A stretch of 64,000 nucleotides of DNA from Carnobacterium iners (lineage in GTDB: Bacteria > Bacillota > Bacilli > Lactobacillales > Carnobacteriaceae). The first letter of the stretch is position 1; every line of letters begins with the position of its first letter. Positions 62,286 through 64,000 of this stretch are shown here, one piece after another. The DNA lies in NCBI RefSeq assembly GCF_900177385.1, contig NZ_FXBJ01000002.1, positions 1,120,001-1,184,000 on the forward strand, given 5' to 3'. Under the pieces are notes generated by a model. That model worked only from the letters and a program-made list of their open reading frames with translations. It did no database searches and was not told where the DNA came from. Made by a program: the position numbers and the translations under genes.

Positions 62286-63716
62286 ATGGTTAACCCTCTC
62301 ATCCAGTCAGTAAAAGCAACGGACATACGTCATATAGATAAGATAGTAAAAAAAGAGCCAGTATCTAAAGAACAGTTTCAAGCTCAATTATCTAAACAGA
62401 CTAAAAAACAATTAAGCGAAAAAGAAACGAGTTCTAAATCTGAAGAAAAGACGAATGAATCGAAAGACAAGCCATTAAAGAAAGAGGAAGATCAAGTGAC
62501 AAATTTTTTATTTTCGGGTTCTATAATGACTGTTCAAAACGAATTGTTAAAAGGATTGAAAATAACTCTACCTGAAGCTGAAATGGAAACTGCACAAGAA
62601 TCAGGTTTTGAGTACATAAATGCAATAGACAAAACAAGTATAGAAAAAGGGTTAGAAGTAACACTAGCCGTTCAAAAAAGAAACCCAGAAGGAGCAACAG
62701 AACACAATAAATTGTCAGTAGGAAAAACTGTGGAAAATAACTCCAACCTCTCTTTTGAAGAAGTAACTACTCGAACGACAGCTGATAAAACGATAAATGG
62801 TTCACAAAAAAATATTATCGCTAATCTAGTTGTATCTGAAAGTGAGAACGATCAGCTTAATCAACTAGTAGATATAGAAATCAATTCAGATAAAACGTTG
62901 ACTGATGTGACGTTGTCTAAAGATGTAGGAAATATAACTCTCTTTAATAACTTAATGACACCACGTCTATTAACGAAAGAGTGGACTCGAGCCAAAAATA
63001 GTATAGAAGCAGAAATACCTAATGAAATAGATCAACTAGTTTCAAATGAAGTAGTGGATTCCACCAAACTAATTGATCAACTAGAAAATGACTCTTCTGT
63101 TGCGAGTAAAGCTATTTTGAAAGAAAGTGATAAACTATTCTCAACACTTATTGCTAGTGAAAAAGAGCAGCAGCTATCAAGCGGTGACGAGGCAAATTCT
63201 ACTGTTAAAGTAGATGGTTCAGGTGTTATTCAAAAGCAAGCAAGTGAACCAAGTGTTATAAAGGTAATGAACCAGGACACGATTAAACAAAAAGTCACTC
63301 ATGAAGTCAATCAACTGATTTCAAAAGAAATAGAACAGTTTCAAACAAAAGGACAATCAAGTGCAAAAATAACGGTTTCACCAAAAGGGATGGGAGATAT
63401 TTCTATTTCATTGGAGTTAAAAGATAACGTGCTATCTACAAAAATTATTGTGGACAGTTTGAATACACAAGAACTTTTAACCGGCGGGGTACCAAAGTTA
63501 GCTGACAATCTAAATCGTCATTCTATCCAAATAGGAGAAGTGAGCATTCAACTAGCAACATCAGATCAAAATGGTTCCCGTTTTGATCATAAACAACATA
63601 AAAAAGGGCAACAAGCAAAAATAAATAGGTCTAGAGGATTGAACGCAAAAAACATACCGGTTAAACCAACACCAGAAATAAGTGAGGAATTAGGACGATT
63701 GAGTATTTTAGTTTAA
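62286..63716 (+). CDS. fliK: Flagellar hook-length control protein FliK
   Basis: A 476-residue secreted ruler protein. The first ~370 residues are low in hydrophobicity and rich in Lys, Glu, Ser and Thr (ruler part). The C-terminal hook-length domain is 'AKITVSPKGMGDISISLELK' and 'DSLNTQELLTGGVPKLADNL'. ATG follows AAAGGAGG in the gap after fliJ. Family N-terminal parts vary strongly, so the call rests on the C-terminal domain and gene order. Confidence 0.88.
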   Translation: MVNPLIQSVKATDIRHIDKIVKKEPVSKEQFQAQLSKQTKKQLSEKETSSKSEEKTNESKDKPLKKEEDQVTNFLFSGSIMTVQNELLKGLKITLPEAEMETAQESGFEYINAIDKTSIEKGLEVTLAVQKRNPEGATEHNKLSVGKTVENNSNLSFEEVTTRTTADKTINGSQKNIIANLVVSESENDQLNQLVDIEINSDKTLTDVTLSKDVGNITLFNNLMTPRLLTKEWTRAKNSIEAEIPNEIDQLVSNEVVDSTKLIDQLENDSSVASKAILKESDKLFSTLIASEKEQQLSSGDEANSTVKVDGSGVIQKQASEPSVIKVMNQDTIKQKVTHEVNQLISKEIEQFQTKGQSSAKITVSPKGMGDISISLELKDNVLSTKIIVDSLNTQELLTGGVPKLADNLNRHSIQIGEVSIQLATSDQNGSRFDHKQHKKGQQAKINRSRGLNAKNIPVKPTPEISEELGRLSILV

Positions 63717-63733
63717 ACGAATGGAGGAAGAAA

Positions 63734-64000
63734 ATGGATATCCCAAATGAGTTCCATATTGGTTCAGTAAAAAGCCTAGCTCCAATTAAAGGCAAAGGAA
63801 ATGAAATTTCGACAGATGATTTCTTACAAATTATGGCTGCAACGATGAAGATGCCTCCCATGCCAGGAGGAAGTGAAGGCGGTGGTGGTGGCGGAGAAAC
63901 CGACCAGTTAACCCAGTTGGCCACTTTTAATATGTTAGATCAACTAACTAAAATTTCGGAGAAGATGAATTCCGGCTTATTAATTAATCAACAGCAACAG
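63734..64000 (+). CDS. flgD: Flagellar hook capping protein FlgD, N-terminal part (cut by window end)
   Basis: 89 codons are visible, open to the window edge. The pattern 'STDDFLQIMAATMKM...TDQLTQLATFNMLDQLTKIS' matches the FlgD N-terminus ('FLQILxxQLxNQDPxxPxDxxEFxxQxAxFSxLEQ'). The normally conserved 'NQDP' loop is replaced by Met/Pro residues and a run of Gly ('MPGGSEGGGGGG'). ATG follows GGAGGAAG; 17 bp after fliK. Confidence 0.85.
   Translation, partial: MDIPNEFHIGSVKSLAPIKGKGNEISTDDFLQIMAATMKMPPMPGGSEGGGGGGETDQLTQLATFNMLDQLTKISEKMNSGLLINQQQQ

Overview
The window looks like the chromosome of a low-GC, motile lactic acid bacterium of the Lactobacillales. It combines a tagatose-6-phosphate lactose operon and PTS lactose genes, typical of lactic acid bacteria, with a large flagellar and chemotaxis locus, which few of them carry. 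A Carnobacterium-like (Carnobacteriaceae) host is my best guess, but there is no rRNA gene to confirm it. I see no tRNA, rRNA or CRISPR array. Mobile DNA is limited to two decayed transposase remnants (about 3.1-3.6 kb and 6.3-6.6 kb).

Layout. 0-6.1 kb: a LURP-one-like protein; an OppA-like lipoprotein behind a leader with a cysteine-rich mini-ORF and a terminator; a HAD phosphatase; a DUF438/DUF1858 pair. 6.7-16.1 kb: lactose/galactose catabolism, with lacFEG reading left, lacR-lacABCD and a DUF4867 gene reading right, and lacX reading left. CcpA (cre-like) sites and a repeated candidate LacR operator lie between lacF and lacR. 16.4-18.8 kb: a thiol-redox operon (membrane protein, CcdA, TlpA/ResA-like, thioredoxin-like). 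19.4-21.3 kb: an EAL and GGDEF pair for cyclic-di-GMP, with a sigma-D promoter in front of the EAL gene. 21.6-23.8 kb: a sulfane-sulfur operon (rhodanese, CoA-disulfide reductase-rhodanese, rhodanese) whose promoter carries the same 16-bp operator-like sequence as the thiol-redox operon. 24-36.4 kb: a FetAB-like ABC exporter, a hydrolase/acyltransferase/zinc-ribbon triad, an aldo-keto reductase, trpS, a CstA-type transporter, a phasin-like protein and a UbiB-family kinase.

36.7-64 kb is the motility region: a chemoreceptor, cheW, cheD, cheB (split by a frameshift at A8), cheR, cheA, cheC, cheY, a second cheW, fliM and fliY; then flgM, flgN, flgK, flgL, flagellin, flaG, fliD, a FliT-like gene and fliS; then flgB, flgC, fliE-fliK and the start of flgD, which runs off the window. 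Five sigma-D promoters share an invariant 14-nt spacer. They drive the chemoreceptor, flgM, flagellin (two promoters) and the EAL/GGDEF pair.

The most unusual signal is between fliY and flgM (47.45-47.79 kb): three consecutive units of about 120 nt, each folding into the same long hairpin with the same bulge geometry and compensatory base changes. I do not recognise it as a known element. Other points to check are the CheB frameshift, a rhodanese with Tyr in place of the catalytic Cys, two genes whose best ribosome site points to an ATC or ATA start, the Cys-rich leader, and the shared operator of the two sulfur/thiol operons.
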